From an uncultured Roseobacter sp. (GTDB taxonomy: Bacteria; Pseudomonadota; Alphaproteobacteria; Rhodobacterales; Rhodobacteraceae), in contig NZ_CANLNE010000001.1 in NCBI RefSeq assembly GCF_947492555.1, positions 930,001 through 994,000 on the forward strand: DNA of 64,000 bases. Reading direction: 5' to 3'. Below the pieces are notes generated by a model. It was given only the letters and a program-made list of their open reading frames with translations. It was not told the origin of the DNA and did not search any database. The position numbers were made by a program, and so were the translations under genes. This document shows positions 27,127 to 34,406 of this stretch, piece after piece (the first letter of the stretch is position 1; the number at the start of each line of letters is the position of its first letter).

Positions 27127-27315
27127 TTTCTCGCAATTGCAGCTTAGTTGCCGCCGCGATGCCGCTGATATCATCAAAGCCGTCATTCAGACTTATGGTG
27201 TTAGGCCAGTCGGTACCTTGCTTTTCGTTGCGGCTGCGCCAATAGCTGCTTTTCTAGCGAACTCAGCCCAAGGTGGTGAAATGCCTCTTTGAAAACACGT
27301 TGCCAGAAGGGTGTT

Positions 27316-27597
27316 CTAGAAGTCATCAGTTTCCGGGACGTTCCCAAGCCTGACGAGAAAACTTGGTGATCCGACTTCACCACTGTCTGGGTCTTCACTG
27401 ATCATGTAGGCATCAGCACCGGCGCAGTCGTCGGACTGGGATTCCCGTTCGGCTCTATTCTGGGCTTCTGCTGCCGTTGAATACTGAAATTGTTTGCCAA
27501 TCTTCAGGCTCGCGTGCCCGTCTCGCCCAGGCTTCTGTTCCACATAGGTCTGACAGATATAGTGAACTTTTGTTGTGCTCTCGTCTGCGTGAGTCAT
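27316..27597 (-). CDS. Small conserved protein, arm B gene 6
   Basis: 93 residues and clearly homologous to the arm A protein at 26570: shared KVHYICQTYVE, STAAEAQNRAERE, CAGADAY and GSPSFLVRLGNVPE, with the C-terminus changed to TDDF. ATG 27597 is chosen because AAGGAA lies 7 nt upstream; a TTG two codons earlier is possible. Both Cys are kept. It is the last gene of arm B. The family is unrecognised. Confidence 0.7.
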   Translation of the reverse strand: MTHADESTTKVHYICQTYVEQKPGRDGHASLKIGKQFQYSTAAEAQNRAERESQSDDCAGADAYMISEDPDSGEVGSPSFLVRLGNVPETDDF

Positions 27598-27702
27598 TGG
27601 CAAATTCCTTCTGGTGGGTCCGGTCGCTTAGGCAGATTGAACGACGCAGACGAAACGTGAATTGTTGCGACGTGGTCGCCTTGGCTGAACCGGTCCGATG
27701 CC

Positions 27703-27894
27703 CTAGCGTGACGGCTTTATCGGAGTGTTGGCTTCTCGTTCAAGGCGCGCGTTACGAAGACGGTTAATCTTGGTTTGTCGCTGCTCGGCCTCTTCTTCGA
27801 CCATTTTCCGAACGACACGGGTTGTCTTGTCCAATGGTGTTTCCGCCTTGGAGCCGTGCGCTTTGAATACGCTTGTTTTTGTCAGCTTTGCCAA
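27703..27894 (-). CDS. Small charged protein with TTG start, arm B gene 5
   Basis: 63 residues, homologous to the arm A 77-residue protein but lacking its Lys-rich C-terminal 14 residues. The shared part covers KLTKT, PLDKTTRVVRKMVEEEAEQRQ and NRLRNARLEREANTP. Like its partner it begins at TTG with AAGGAG 8 nt upstream. The loss of the tail shows the region after the helix is free to vary. Confidence 0.6.
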   Translation of the reverse strand: MAKLTKTSVFKAHGSKAETPLDKTTRVVRKMVEEEAEQRQTKINRLRNARLEREANTPIKPSR

Positions 27895-27943
27895 GAGGCA
27901 ATCTCCTTTTTGATTTCATCCAGCCTTGTCTGAACAGGACTGT

Positions 27944-29065
27944 TCAAACTAATGTCAGGTGTTTGCCTGGGCCATGGACCTTGTGTGCGTTTGTCGCAGG
28001 TCTGTCATTGCGCCGATTTATCTGAATATCCGGGGCGGCCATGGCGCGCATCAATGCGCTATAGTTCATCCGAAACCGCATTTCCGATCCGACGCAGGGC
28101 GTTGCATCACATGTGCCAATGACAAGATGATCGCTTGTTGCGCCGATAAGTGTGGTGCCAGCAGGCATTGAAAGCCCTGCTGCGTCGGTGTCCTGATGCC
28201 CGATGGCAAGAATAATCCGCGTGATTTTTGAAATGTCAGGAACACGTCGAATTCTTGCCAAGGTGTGATCGGCGTTGCCCACAACCGGGTGCACAGACTT
28301 GGCATCCGTCTCGATCACTTCGGCGACAAGCGTAAAGGCGTCCCGGTACATACCACCAATCTGATCCCCTGTGACTGGATCGACACCAAGTAGTATGGCT
28401 TCACCAATGCGCAGATCGTTGATCCGGCCTGTGGCATGCCCGCCAGTCGCCCAAGGCAGGTTTGCAGAATTGCCGCCAGATACTGTCTCAATGAATGGGC
28501 CACACTGCCCCCCCACATCATTCGCTAGCACAGACAATGCCCGCATCTTTGCAGCCGCCGGGGCGATCCCGCTGAGACATGCGAAGTTGGCCCCAATGCC
28601 CTTCAGTGCCACACCGGGCATATCAACAACACGCCGTGCCAAGTCGCCAAGATCTTGTGGCATGATCCCTTCGCGCAGATCACCCATTTCCACCATCAGG
28701 ATTATGCCGTGAACCGTGTTTTGTCGGAGTGCAGCAGCGGCCAAAGCTGCGATCACAGACATCTCTGTGTTGTAGCTTGCGTCGCAGACTTGCACGACGT
28801 CATTGACCTGACTCAGCATTGGTGTTCGGATCAACGTAATCGGACAAGTCACACCAGCCTGTCGTAACCGCTTCACATTGCTCAAACGCGCTTCGGCCAG
28901 GCCCGCAGCGCCACCGTCAAGCATGGCCTGTGCGATGGCTGGATGCCCACACGTGGCTTTCGTCACCGCGGTCACACGGATGCCACGTCTCTTCAGCCGT
29001 TCAACTATCGTCTGCGTGTTGTGACGTATCTTGTGCAGGTCAACTTCGATGCGCGGGCAATTCAA
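27944..29065 (-). CDS. Orr-like PLP-dependent amino-acid racemase, arm B gene 4
   Basis: 373 residues, the arm B counterpart of the racemase at 25022. The PLP lysine is Lys36 (AVTKATCGHP), and the blocks IILMVEMGDLREGI, GIGANFACLSGIAP, SGGNSANLPWATGG, INDLRIGEAILLG and LAIGHQDTD are all conserved. Arm B starts with TTG where arm A has ATG, still overlapping the upstream DUF1611 stop (TTGA versus ATGA). That may lower its translation and make it more dependent on coupling. Divergence is concentrated in surface stretches and the C-terminal 30 residues. Confidence 0.86.
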   Translation of the reverse strand: MNCPRIEVDLHKIRHNTQTIVERLKRRGIRVTAVTKATCGHPAIAQAMLDGGAAGLAEARLSNVKRLRQAGVTCPITLIRTPMLSQVNDVVQVCDASYNTEMSVIAALAAAALRQNTVHGIILMVEMGDLREGIMPQDLGDLARRVVDMPGVALKGIGANFACLSGIAPAAAKMRALSVLANDVGGQCGPFIETVSGGNSANLPWATGGHATGRINDLRIGEAILLGVDPVTGDQIGGMYRDAFTLVAEVIETDAKSVHPVVGNADHTLARIRRVPDISKITRIILAIGHQDTDAAGLSMPAGTTLIGATSDHLVIGTCDATPCVGSEMRFRMNYSALMRAMAAPDIQINRRNDRPATNAHKVHGPGKHLTLV

Positions 29066-30252
29066 ACCGCGACCTTGGGTGTTCCTTGCTGCAGACCGGG
29101 ATAGGCCGCAGCAACCATCGCCAGCAAATGTGCCGTTGGTCTACTGAGCGCGTCAGTGACGGGCAGCCCAAGTTTTTCGCTTTGAGCTGCAATCGTGTTC
29201 GTGATCTCGGCTTCTGACATCCCCTCGTGATTGAGCGTGATGCCGATGACCTTGGTGTCAGAAAAGGCCTCGATCAAAGCAATCTCGCTTGCCGGGGTGG
29301 GCATTGGCATATTGGGAAAATCGCAGCGATGGCTGCGTTTTGGGGCATGCTGAAGGATGACGGCGTCGGGTTGGCTGCCGCGCAGGATAAAGGCCGATGT
29401 ACAGAACGCCGGATGGCTGAGCGCACCTTGGCCCTCGATCAAAATGACATCGGGTTGTTCCGCCTCCGAGGCGGCGACAATCGCACCCTCAAGTTCGCCG
29501 CAGCAGAATTGGGGTGGAACGGCATCCATGGCCACGCCATATTTTGCGCCCTGCATCAGGCCCGTCTGACCCGTGCCAACCAGTACAGTCTTGATGCCCT
29601 TTGCGTTGAGGGCGCGTGCCAAGACCGTCGCAGTGGTCCGTTTTCCGATCGCGCAATCGGTCCCCAGTACTGCGATGCGTAGCGCATGGACATTCGCGAC
29701 GCTGCCGTCGAACAAGCGCATGTCTTTGCTGGCTTTGGGTTTGCGGATGTCGCGAATGGTGACCTGTCCGTCCGATGCGGCTTGCGCAATTTCGGGATCG
29801 TCACTGAGATATTCATGCAAGCCGCTGACGATGTTCATGCCGCGCCCAATCGCATCCAGTACGACCCCACGATCAGCGAGCGAAAGTCGCCCTGTTGAGG
29901 GGGCCATCCCATAGATAAAGGTATCAGGTTTGGCGGTTGCATGGGCGACGGCGGCATCTAGGTCTTTGAGAATTGGTACGTTGTTGACCACGTCATTAAG
30001 AACCTGCCCGCTGTTCTCGCCACCGCGAGCGCTGTCGATGACCGAGATGATCTTGTAGGCCTCTGAATGACGCACGAGCCCGTTGGCCGTCTTGCCATCA
30101 ATTTTGGCAAAGTTGCCCTCGCAATAGATAACCGCTGTAGGGATCTGGGTGAGCGAAGATGATTGTGCCTGTGTGTCACGTATCATAGGCGGCGCCTGAG
30201 CGCCCCCGACGGGGCGGCGACCGGTATCTACCGTCTGGATTTCGGTTTTCAT
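29062..30252 (-). CDS. DUF1611 P-loop protein (DgcN-like family), arm B gene 3
   Basis: 396 residues, homologous to 23826-25025. From VIYCEGNFAKIDGKTANGL onward the two are nearly identical, including LGTDCAIGKRTTA, VLVGTGQTGLMQG and QHAPKRSHRCDF, while the first ~45 residues differ strongly. ATG 30252 is preferred because AAGGAAG lies 5-6 nt upstream; a longer frame to 30318 would nearly touch the preceding gene. The extreme conservation of the core compared with the other operon genes points to selection on its activity or to gene conversion between the arms. Confidence 0.83.
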   Translation of the reverse strand: MKTEIQTVDTGRRPVGGAQAPPMIRDTQAQSSSLTQIPTAVIYCEGNFAKIDGKTANGLVRHSEAYKIISVIDSARGGENSGQVLNDVVNNVPILKDLDAAVAHATAKPDTFIYGMAPSTGRLSLADRGVVLDAIGRGMNIVSGLHEYLSDDPEIAQAASDGQVTIRDIRKPKASKDMRLFDGSVANVHALRIAVLGTDCAIGKRTTATVLARALNAKGIKTVLVGTGQTGLMQGAKYGVAMDAVPPQFCCGELEGAIVAASEAEQPDVILIEGQGALSHPAFCTSAFILRGSQPDAVILQHAPKRSHRCDFPNMPMPTPASEIALIEAFSDTKVIGITLNHEGMSEAEITNTIAAQSEKLGLPVTDALSRPTAHLLAMVAAAYPGLQQGTPKVAV

Positions 30253-30322
30253 CTTGTCTTCCTTTTGATGTTGAGACTGTCGTTCGACGAGGTGTTGAGG
30301 CGGACCTCTTGGCGTCACGCAC

Positions 30323-31150
30323 TTAGTTATTTAGAACGCACAGACCCTTGGATTTTTGAAAGTTCCGATTGCATTCCCAACGGTTGCCAGACCTGTCGAG
30401 ATGGGCGTTTGCGGGAATTTCGATTACTTGGCAGCCTGCACCGGAAGCGGCATATCCCCGCTGGCATTTCCACCCCTCACCGTAAGACGCATCGTCGAAA
30501 TATGCGAACTCAGGGATGATCACGGCCTCGCACAGACCGTCCTGTTCGAAAAACCCACGTTCACATGACCAAGGCTGACCGTAGCGTGAACCGTTCAGAT
30601 ATCCGTTGATCGGAACCGTGATTGCCGCGCAACTGTCTTCCGCCTTCTCAAACCCGCGTCCACATTCCCACGTGGATCCATAGGTCGCGTCCACTAGAAA
30701 GCCGTTTTCAGGCACGACGATCTCTTGGCAGATATCGTCAACTTTGAAATATCCGCGCAGGCAGTGCCAACCTTCGCCAGAAGGGGCCAGAAAACCACCG
30801 TCGGGGACAATGACTGTAACGCAGGCTGTTTCATCGACCTCGCGAAAGCCGTGATGACATTCCCATCCGGATCCATAGGTGCGGTTTGTCGCATAGGCAT
30901 TTTCAGGGACTACAATGGCTGCACAGCTTTCCTCACTTGGCCGAAACCCGATGTTGCATTCCCAACCTTCGCCATAGCTTTTTGCGCTGGCGTTTTCTGG
31001 GATGGTTTGCGCAATGGCAGGCATTGCAAGGAGCAACAGAGCAAAGACGGGTCCCATGAAAACGACCCCAAGCATTCGGGCATCCGCCAACAACCGGACC
31101 CCATAGACCGTCGATGGAGATTGCTGTGATGTCTTTGATTTATGATCCAT
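30323..31150 (-). CDS. Secreted protein with Cys-pair repeats, arm B gene 2
   Basis: 275 residues, counterpart of 22890-23729. It has an N-terminal cytosolic lead of ~30 residues (MDHKSKTSQQSPSTVYG), a hydrophobic export segment (VVFMGPVFALLLLAMPAIAQ), and again seven ~32-residue repeats of the pattern YG-x2-W-x-C...D-x-C, ending RWECNRNFQKSKGLCVLNN. Cys positions and repeat number match arm A exactly, while exposed positions vary. It overlaps gene 1 by 11 nt as in arm A. Confidence 0.8.
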   Translation of the reverse strand: MDHKSKTSQQSPSTVYGVRLLADARMLGVVFMGPVFALLLLAMPAIAQTIPENASAKSYGEGWECNIGFRPSEESCAAIVVPENAYATNRTYGSGWECHHGFREVDETACVTVIVPDGGFLAPSGEGWHCLRGYFKVDDICQEIVVPENGFLVDATYGSTWECGRGFEKAEDSCAAITVPINGYLNGSRYGQPWSCERGFFEQDGLCEAVIIPEFAYFDDASYGEGWKCQRGYAASGAGCQVIEIPANAHLDRSGNRWECNRNFQKSKGLCVLNN

Positions 31151-31493
31151 CTAACTCAAGCCCCGCGAGGCAAGCGGCTGCGAGGTCACGGTCTGGCGTA
31201 TCTGTACCGGGGCGCGTGGCCCAGCCCGTTTCCATCATTGCATTGCGGCGGCCAAAACTAGAGAGATCCTGAAGAGTTGCGAGCTTCTCTGTGCGTTCCG
31301 GATCAGCCGCTGACATATTGAGGCAGACCGGCACCATCGCCAAAGTCACCTCTTCAGCAGCCAAGTCCTGTGCCATGGTTTGGGCACTGCCGCTTGTTGT
31401 CCAGCCCCCCCATGAGAAGCCCAAGATAGAAACCGCAATCGCGCCACCCAAAGCACCGTAGATGCCGGGTTTCGTCCATTCTGGAAAAGTCAT
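31140..31493 (-). CDS. Small single-pass membrane protein, arm B gene 1
   Basis: 117 residues; same length and plan as 22547-22900: MTFPEWTKPGIYGALGG, membrane segment to GFSWGGWTTSG, then LAMVPVCLNMSAADPE and GWATRPGTDTPDRDLAAACLAGLELDGS. The leader before the ATG (CTCTCCGTCAAAGGAT) is shared with arm A. First gene of the leftward operon. Confidence 0.8.
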   Translation of the reverse strand: MTFPEWTKPGIYGALGGAIAVSILGFSWGGWTTSGSAQTMAQDLAAEEVTLAMVPVCLNMSAADPERTEKLATLQDLSSFGRRNAMMETGWATRPGTDTPDRDLAAACLAGLELDGS

Positions 31494-31497
31494 TTAT

Positions 31498-31907
31498 TTA
31501 ATCCTTTGACGGAGAGAGTGTCGCTTCACTGTTTGTTGCGCTGACAAAACATTTTGTCAGAGCCTTAGCTACGTCGTTCGGCCGCGCGCGCATGATCCAA
31601 GCGAGATCACACATCGCAGGCCTTTCTGCCACCAAAGCAAATGAAGCTGACACGAGCGCGATGCGGTCGTGCGCAACAACATCGCTGACCGCTCCAAGCG
31701 TCAGGTCCCTGCTCCGGAATGTGACAATCGAATTTTGATGATAGATGATTGCAGTTCGTTTAGGCAGGCGATGCGCCTTTGCGAAAGAAAACCACAACTT
31801 CGTATGCGCTACATATTCGCCTCGCGCCTCTTTTACAAGGCTAGCTAACCTGACGGTTTTCCCAATAGCGCCGATAGCGTTATCTCTCGAGCCTCTTGAT
31901 GCCCAAC
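31498..31907. other. Upstream region of operon arm B, doubtful frame
   Basis: A minus-strand frame (31962-31498) runs through here up to 4 nt before gene 1 of arm B, ending KALTKCFVSATNSEATLSPSKD. It has no recognisable domain, its 5' part overlaps the oxygenase gene, and no start is well supported. The region also must hold the arm B promoter. Confidence 0.25.
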
Positions 31908-32459
31908 TTAGCGAAACGCGGGGCCATGCGCCCAGACTGTAAGCGAACGCCGAATGCCCCACTCTATCGGCGTTACTTGATGCAGTGCAAAGCTCGGAAA
32001 AACGCTAACGGCACCTTGGGCCCGATTGGCCAATTCAATTTGCGCACTTGGCCTGATTTCCAAGTCACCCCCGTCGTAGGTTTCCGGATTGCTCAATTGC
32101 AAAACAAGCGTGAGCTTTCTTTTGAAAGCCACGCGGCCAAGGCCAATGTCAGAATGCCAAGCAAAATGGGCCCCGTTGGCTGCATCGTAAGTCGCGATTT
32201 GCGGGCTTTCCGCAAATTCGCGTAGATCGAAATTAAATTTTTGGTTGTTAGAATGACTAACAACCTCGATCAACCGGGTCATCACCCAACTCAGTTCTCC
32301 GACATCGTCCATCCAAACAAGATTTGCATTGCGCTGGATATGGTTGCGATTGCCGCCGACAAGCTTCGCTTCATTGGTTGGCACATCGGCGATTGCCGCA
32401 ACAATGCGATCACATTCCCACGCGGTAAACGCATCTAGCACCGAGTGCACGGTCATCAT
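31908..32459 (-). CDS. 2-oxoglutarate/Fe(II)-dependent oxygenase
   Basis: 183 residues. The iron triad is visible as His and Asp in FAWHSDIG and a distal His in FALHQVTPI; the 2OG-binding Arg lies in GIRRSLTVW. The sequence between (RKLTLVLQLSNPETYDGGDLEI) is typical of the prolyl-4-hydroxylase/PKHD-type fold. Substrates could be a protein side chain or a small molecule. Start is ATG 32459 or the adjacent ATG 32456. It is transcribed toward the arm B operon, 415 nt upstream of it, and could belong to the same pathway, though nothing shows it. Confidence 0.82.
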   Translation of the reverse strand: MMTVHSVLDAFTAWECDRIVAAIADVPTNEAKLVGGNRNHIQRNANLVWMDDVGELSWVMTRLIEVVSHSNNQKFNFDLREFAESPQIATYDAANGAHFAWHSDIGLGRVAFKRKLTLVLQLSNPETYDGGDLEIRPSAQIELANRAQGAVSVFPSFALHQVTPIEWGIRRSLTVWAHGPAFR

Positions 32460-32517
32460 TCAGCGCACCATTTACATTTCGTGGATCGCGAATGCGTCGC
32501 CACGTGAAGGGGCTTGT

Positions 32518-32934
32518 TCAATGCACTGACGGTTTCTCGGATCGATCCGACAAGTCCGTGAATACTTTTATTATTTCTGCTGGCTCTGCACGGTCAAGTG
32601 CCGCGTTTGCGATCTCTTCTTCCGTCCAAATCCAAGTCTTCGCAGGATCATGAAGCATCGCCCAACTTGCAAACATCCGGCTTTCTATCTTGTGGTTCAG
32701 TAGCTCTTTGACCCCAGCATGACGATCATCTTGACTGATCCGCTTATAGGCTGCGCGCACTGCATCTTCCGGACCTTCCAGCAATTGCAGGTAGATGTCA
32801 TGTCGACAAATCAACGCGCCGGTCACGTCATCCCGCTTATTACAATGTCTAGCATCGAGCAAAATGCCCGCCAGTGTCGGCTCGTCGTACCCAAACGGCT
32901 GTGACACATAAACGATCTGAATGAGATTTGTGAT
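32518..32934 (-). CDS. BLUF-domain blue-light sensor protein with ATC in place of the start codon
   Basis: 138 residues if counted from ATC 32934 (TNLIQIVYVSQPFG...). The FAD-binding and photocycle residues of BLUF domains are all present at the right spacing: Tyr9, Asn32 and Gln50, plus SRMFASWAM containing the conserved Met/Trp segment. The ribosome site AGGGGG lies about 8 nt before the ATC, exactly where an ATG would be expected. The first standard start is GTG 32907, which would remove the essential Tyr. So either translation begins at ATC or a point mutation has nearly silenced the gene. It has no effector domain. A 58-nt gap separates it from the oxygenase downstream. Confidence 0.78.
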   Translation of the reverse strand: MTNLIQIVYVSQPFGYDEPTLAGILLDARHCNKRDDVTGALICRHDIYLQLLEGPEDAVRAAYKRISQDDRHAGVKELLNHKIESRMFASWAMLHDPAKTWIWTEEEIANAALDRAEPAEIIKVFTDLSDRSEKPSVH

Positions 32935-33183
32935 GGTTCGGCCCCCTACGGGATTGAGCTATGCATGAAAATACAAGGAAGAGGCACGATCACATCGCTT
33001 CAGATGTAGACTGTAAGGCTTCGGGGACGCTGTGTCTCGACCAAAGTGAACGAACCGCCAATTTGGAGAAGATTGAGGTTCTTGCCCTATAAACTCATAG
33101 AGTGGGCTCAAAACCGCCCACCGCCGCACGAAAGACAAAAAAACCTTCGAAATGGCTAACGGCGAGCCGTTAGCCAAATTGGG

Positions 33184-33816
33184 TCAGATGTCTATACGCT
33201 CAGCGATGCTTAGAGCATCGTCGAGCTCGACGCCCAAATATCGAACGGTACTATCGATTTTGGTGTGACCCAGCAGCAGTTGGACAGCGCGGAGATTGCC
33301 GGTTTTTCGATAGATTTCCGCGGCCTTCGTGCGGCGCAATGAATGCGTGCCGTACCCACTCGGCTCTAACCCGATTGCCGTCACCCAATCGCGGACAATT
33401 CGACCGTATTGTCGCGTCGATATGTGCGGGCGGTCGTGGAACCGGCTTGGAAACATGAATTGGCAGGCAAACATCCCCGGTGCTTTGATCCAACTATGGA
33501 CAGTTTTGCGTGTGTTTTCCGTGAGTTCAAATTGAACGGGTCGTTTTGTCTTGGATTGGATGACGGAAACCCGCTCGCGCACGTGGTCATCTTTGACCAG
33601 ATCTGACACTGCGAGTTTGACGAGATCGCAGCCGCGCAATTTGCTGTCGATAGCGACATTAAACAAAGCCAGGTCTCGTAGATTGTTGGCAAGTTCCAGC
33701 CGTGCCCGGATCGCCCAGACCTGTTTTGGCAGCAAGGGTCGTTTCTGACCGATGATCCGCCCCTTGTTCCAGGCTCTGCGTCTTGGGGTGGTTGCGGGAA
33801 GTTGGACTCTTGGCAT
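33184..33816 (-). CDS. Minimal tyrosine recombinase, right member of a pair
   Basis: 210 residues from ATG 33816, which has GGGGGG about 6 nt upstream. Same length and same catalytic layout as the protein at 20349: Arg in SKLRGCDLV, Lys in SKTKRPVQF, His/Arg in THSLRRTK, His in LLGHTK and Tyr in VRYLGVELD. Differences are spread over the whole protein, so the pair is an old duplication or two acquisitions rather than a recent copy. Both face left and bracket the convergent operons with the oxygenase and BLUF genes. Confidence 0.88.
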   Translation of the reverse strand: MPRVQLPATTPRRRAWNKGRIIGQKRPLLPKQVWAIRARLELANNLRDLALFNVAIDSKLRGCDLVKLAVSDLVKDDHVRERVSVIQSKTKRPVQFELTENTRKTVHSWIKAPGMFACQFMFPSRFHDRPHISTRQYGRIVRDWVTAIGLEPSGYGTHSLRRTKAAEIYRKTGNLRAVQLLLGHTKIDSTVRYLGVELDDALSIAERIDI

Positions 33817-34130
33817 GATATGCCCCCCGATCCTCCCTCCGCGCCAATCATCAGCACCGTGCTGACCACGCGATTGTATCAGCAAATGACAAGGTTAGTT
33901 CTTGAGCGTCTACTGAACGTACGGTTTGCACCAATGGCCGCTACTTTGGCTGCGTTGCGGCATAGATTGTTTCGCACATGCAGCGATTTTCACGCTGCGT
34001 GCGCACGCAGCAAAAAATCCGGACTCACAGAATGGGGTCTGAGCCGCCGTTCGCTGCACTCCACTCGAACGTCGGCTCCAGGAATTTCCGGCATCAAAAT
34101 CATCATACAGCATACATCAGGTTGAGTACT
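33817..34130. other. Intergenic region, spacer repeat, no gene
   Basis: About 310 bp with a GC-rich spacer-repeat stretch near 33920-34080 (ccaatggccgctactttggctgcg, then a hairpin-rich cgctgcgtgcgcacgcagc at about 33992-34010, and a ...tctgagccgcc... block). No coding potential recognised. Confidence 0.3.
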
Positions 34131-34337
34131 GCTTCCCTGTTCGTTACATCAAACTCACTGTTATCGGAACGGGATTTCCCTGTTAATGAACTTAGGGAAA
34201 TCGCGCCCAAGCCACTGTTCTTTAGTTCGCAATCAATACAGCAAGCTCAAACAATCGCAAAATCGGCAGTTTTTCCCTGTTTTTTGCCTGTTATCAGGAA
34301 ATTTCACCGCAGACTGGTTAGCTCGAAACTACCTGCA
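34131..34337. repeat. CCCTGTT-rich repeat, copy 1
   Basis: About 200 bp starting GCTTCCCTGTTCGTT (34131-34145), with an internal TTTCCCTGTTAATG, a cluster TTTTTCCCTGTTTTTTGCC (34270-34288) and CAGGAAATTTCACCGCAGACTGG near the end. The same block order and spacing occur at 63085-63300. It lies directly left of the second att-like core. Non-coding. Confidence 0.65.
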
Positions 34338-34359
34338 CAGCCAAACACTCCTGACATTT
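34338..34359 (+). repeat. att-like core, second copy
   Basis: Exact 22-base copy of 7475-7496 (starts CAGCCAAACACTCCTG). Here it is preceded by the CCCTGTT-rich repeat rather than a tRNA, and followed, as at the left, by imperfect similarity and then the 1,248-bp repeat. It may be the right end of the first element and the left end of a second one. Confidence 0.65.
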
Positions 34360-34406
34360 CAGCTAGTGAGAGATTGCCCTGGTATTGTGACGAGTTTTCC
34401 GCTGCT

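Larger units (their letters stand above)
26852..27315. other. Axis between the two convergent operon arms
   Basis: 464 bp with no gene. It holds a perfect hairpin (26980-27000) and a 36-bp dispersed repeat (27091-27126) that recurs near 38911. The operons converge here, so transcription from both sides must end in or near this region. Confidence 0.5.

Noticed and set aside
20349-33816. Treating the two tyrosine recombinases as outer arms of the same palindrome
   Set aside because: They are in direct, not inverted, orientation, so they are not part of the mirror duplication that created the convergent operons.
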